NCBI GenBank assembly: GCA_964570685.1 | Contig: CAZMZC010000099.1 | Location: forward strand, 1 to 6,029 | Origin: UBA1189 sp964570685 | GTDB lineage: Bacteria; Bacteroidota; Bacteroidia; Bacteroidales; Bacteroidaceae | Direction of reading: 5' to 3' | DNA: 6,029 nucleotides | In this document: positions 4,543 to 6,029 of the stretch, piece after piece | How the letters are laid out: each line of letters opens with the position of its first letter | Numbering within the stretch: the stretch's first letter is position 1 | The notes under the pieces: generated by a model | What the model was told of the DNA's origin: nothing | What the model saw: the letters and a program-made list of their open reading frames with translations, nothing else | Database searches by the model: none | Translations under genes and position numbers: made by a program

Positions 4543-5760
4543 ATGAACGACGAACAGCTATATATCAACTTCGATGAGTATATAAAGGCCAGCGAACCGC
4601 ACAAGCGTGAGCGTGCCGAGGCGTGGCGTGTAGCCATTGGTCTGCAGGCTGTAGATGGACTTCAGGTATCGGAATATCTGAAGCAGACTGCTCGACAACA
4701 CATCAAGGGAGAGATTACAATTGATGAAGCTCGTGAGCAGATAAAGCAATACTATATATCCAAGACAAAGCACGACGATGATGATAACGAAAAGGAAGAA
4801 GCCGACCGTGTATCGGGTAATATAGCAAAGCTCATCAGTTCGCCCTCGTTCACATTCAACGCTGTAGGAGTAATGGCAATTCATCGCGCTATCTTCGAAG
4901 GGGTGTTCAAGCATGCCGGCATGTTGCGTACCTATGACATCACGAAGAAAGAATGGGTGCTGCAAGGCGATACCGTGACCTATGGCAGATGGCAGGACCT
5001 TCGGATGGCCTTGGAGTATGACATTGAGCAGGAGAAAGAATTTGACTATCAGGGACTGACGACGGGTGAGGTTGTGGAGCATATAGCAAAGTTCATCTCT
5101 GGTATATGGCAGACGCATCCTTTCTGCGAAGGGAATACACGAACTACAGCTATCTTTGCCATCAAATACCTTAAGTCAATAGGCTTCGATTGTAACAATG
5201 ATTTGTTTGAACAGCATTCATGGTATTTCCGTAACGCCTTGGTTAGAGCCAACTACAGAAATGTAGCCAAGAAAATCAATCAAGACTATAGCTTCTTGAA
5301 CAGATTCTTCCGCAACTTGCTGATGGGAGAAAACCACGAACTGAAAAACAGACATATGCTAGTGAATGTGCCGGCGGAGTGGACAAAAGACGCAAGTAGC
5401 GAGCAGGCAGAGGACAAGCACCGAACAAGTACCGAACAAGTACCGAACAAGCTTAACAACCCTCTCCATACAGAGAATGTTGATATCGTGAGACTACTAG
5501 CAGCAATAGGTACTCAAGAGATGTCTGTGAAGCAGATGATGGAGGCCATAGGTCTGAAACATAGACCTACATTCTTGGAGAACTACCTTAACCCATCTAT
5601 AGCTAACGGATATGTACGACTGCTCTATCCCGACTCGCCCCGACACCCCCGTCAAAAGTATTTGCTCACGGTGAAGGGGATAGCTGTGTACAACGAACTC
5701 AAATCGGATACTTCCAATTTTGAGACGGAGAAAAATCCCGACAAAGAAAATCAGAGTTAA
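4543..5760 (+). CDS. Fic family protein (HPFCEGNTR type) with C-terminal winged helix
   Basis: The product has 405 residues. Residues 24-74 form a helical N-terminal module of the kind that precedes the Fic fold in this subgroup. The Fic core runs roughly 95-265, with HPFCEGNTR at 192-200; the usual second glycine of GNGR is Thr199, as is normal for this subgroup, and catalytic His192 is kept. AMP-transfer to a protein target is the family expectation. I see no clear (S/T)xxxE(G/N) inhibitory motif. A low-complexity linker (284-306) is encoded partly by an 11-bp tandem repeat, and residues 313-385 form a winged helix ending in RQKYLLTVKG. The last 18 residues (388-405) come from repeat module B. 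It lies 34 nt after the peptidase gene, probably co-transcribed. The start ATG has no clear ribosome site. It differs from the first Fic protein in architecture, so it is not a recent duplicate. Confidence 0.92.
   Translation: MNDEQLYINFDEYIKASEPHKRERAEAWRVAIGLQAVDGLQVSEYLKQTARQHIKGEITIDEAREQIKQYYISKTKHDDDDNEKEEADRVSGNIAKLISSPSFTFNAVGVMAIHRAIFEGVFKHAGMLRTYDITKKEWVLQGDTVTYGRWQDLRMALEYDIEQEKEFDYQGLTTGEVVEHIAKFISGIWQTHPFCEGNTRTTAIFAIKYLKSIGFDCNNDLFEQHSWYFRNALVRANYRNVAKKINQDYSFLNRFFRNLLMGENHELKNRHMLVNVPAEWTKDASSEQAEDKHRTSTEQVPNKLNNPLHTENVDIVRLLAAIGTQEMSVKQMMEAIGLKHRPTFLENYLNPSIANGYVRLLYPDSPRHPRQKYLLTVKGIAVYNELKSDTSNFETEKNPDKENQS
5420..5452 (+). repeat. 11-bp tandem repeat inside the Fic coding region
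   Basis: ACCGAACAAGT occurs at 5420-5430 and 5431-5441, then ACCGAACAAGC at 5442-5452. The three units follow without spacer and encode the linker TEQVPNK region between the Fic domain and the winged helix. The unit length is not a multiple of three. Confidence 0.75.
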
Positions 5761-5858
5761 AAGGGTAGTTGATAGGTAGTTATTGTGAAAAATGGTCACT
5801 GTAAATTCAATATTTTCGCTCGCCCGACCACTTGCACGGAAATATGGCAAGGATGGAG
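5703..5858 (+). repeat. Intergenic repeat copy 4 (modules B and C), overlapping the Fic gene end
   Basis: Module B (5703-5760) supplies the last codons and stop of the Fic gene. Module C starts at ATATTTTCGCTCGCCCGACC (5810) and ends CGGAAATAT (5837-5845), followed by GGATGGAG as in copy 1. The inner stem is weaker than in copy 1. Module A is absent. Spacing and order match copy 3. Confidence 0.7.
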
Positions 5859-5867
5859 CAAGCGAGT

Positions 5868-5889
5868 GAATGAAAGCTTGCTTTTATTT
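5868..5889 (+). terminator. Weak terminator-like hairpin after the second Fic gene
   Basis: GAATGAAAG (5868-5876) pairs with CTTTTATTT (5881-5889) through AAAG/CTTT plus A-T and G-T pairs, with loop CTTG. The stem is AT-rich, and the T tract is within rather than after it. It may end the peptidase-Fic transcript, with low certainty. I see no gene in 5761-6029. Confidence 0.22.
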
Positions 5890-6029
5890 TCAACGAGCGC
5901 ACCCATTCTCGCAATATGTACGGAGTGCCTTTATACTCTTGGGGTGGATTTATAACTGTATGTGTTATATGACAAGTAAGCATTCGACGAAATACCCCTA
6001 AAAACAACAACTGCTGCAACTACCCATAA

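Noticed and set aside
4558..5118. 186-codon minus-strand frame
   Set aside because: It is antisense to the second Fic gene, with no family motifs.
5951..5969. TATAAC/GTTATA inverted repeat with a 7-base spacer
   Set aside because: It is short, AT-rich and has no associated gene start in the window.
5807..6019. 70-codon minus-strand frame near the right edge
   Set aside because: Its 3' half runs through repeat module C, and it has no recognisable domain or promoter.

Overview
The window looks like an accessory region of a Bacteroidales genome, most like Prevotella/Segatella or Bacteroides. The reasons are moderate GC, almost no Shine-Dalgarno sequences, repeated TAnnTTTG (-7) promoter boxes typical of Bacteroidetes, and protein families commonly seen as cargo of type I restriction-modification islands in that phylum. 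The genus is an inference; no rRNA or core gene is present.

Layout, left to right. (1) Positions 1-146, minus strand: N-terminus of a C5-cytosine DNA methyltransferase whose family resemblance stops after about 31 codons, so it is probably a relic; a 13-bp inverted repeat overlaps its start codon. (2) About 249-560, minus strand: a stand-alone transcription unit with promoter, multi-stem RNA and intrinsic terminator. I read it as a structured non-coding RNA of about 310 nt, and it is the most notable item in the window. (3) Positions 840-949: frameshifted N-terminal relic of a DinD-like gene. (4) Positions 972-2009: intact RhuM-family protein. (5) Positions 2010-2348: a repeat copy with 7-bp tandem repeats, a small uncertain ORF, a 24-bp perfect palindrome and a terminator-like hairpin. 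(6) Positions 2349-3380, minus strand: Fic protein with an N-terminal inhibitory motif and a C-terminal winged helix. (7) Positions 3780-4508 and 4543-5760: a two-gene operon of a YgjP-like zinc peptidase and a second, different Fic protein. (8) Positions 5761-6029: a repeat copy and no convincing gene.

Four direct, same-orientation copies of a modular intergenic repeat (about 577-758, 2014-2161, 3421-3697, 5703-5858) separate these units, so each intact gene or operon lies between two copies whatever its own direction. The left end of two copies overlaps an outward minus-strand promoter (ncRNA and first Fic gene), and the right-most copy supplies the last 18 codons of the second Fic gene. 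The whole resembles a collection of RM-associated accessory genes (methyltransferase relic, DinD relic, RhuM, two Fic AMP-transferases, YgjP peptidase) without the core RM subunits in view. How these genes cooperate, if they do, cannot be read from the sequence.
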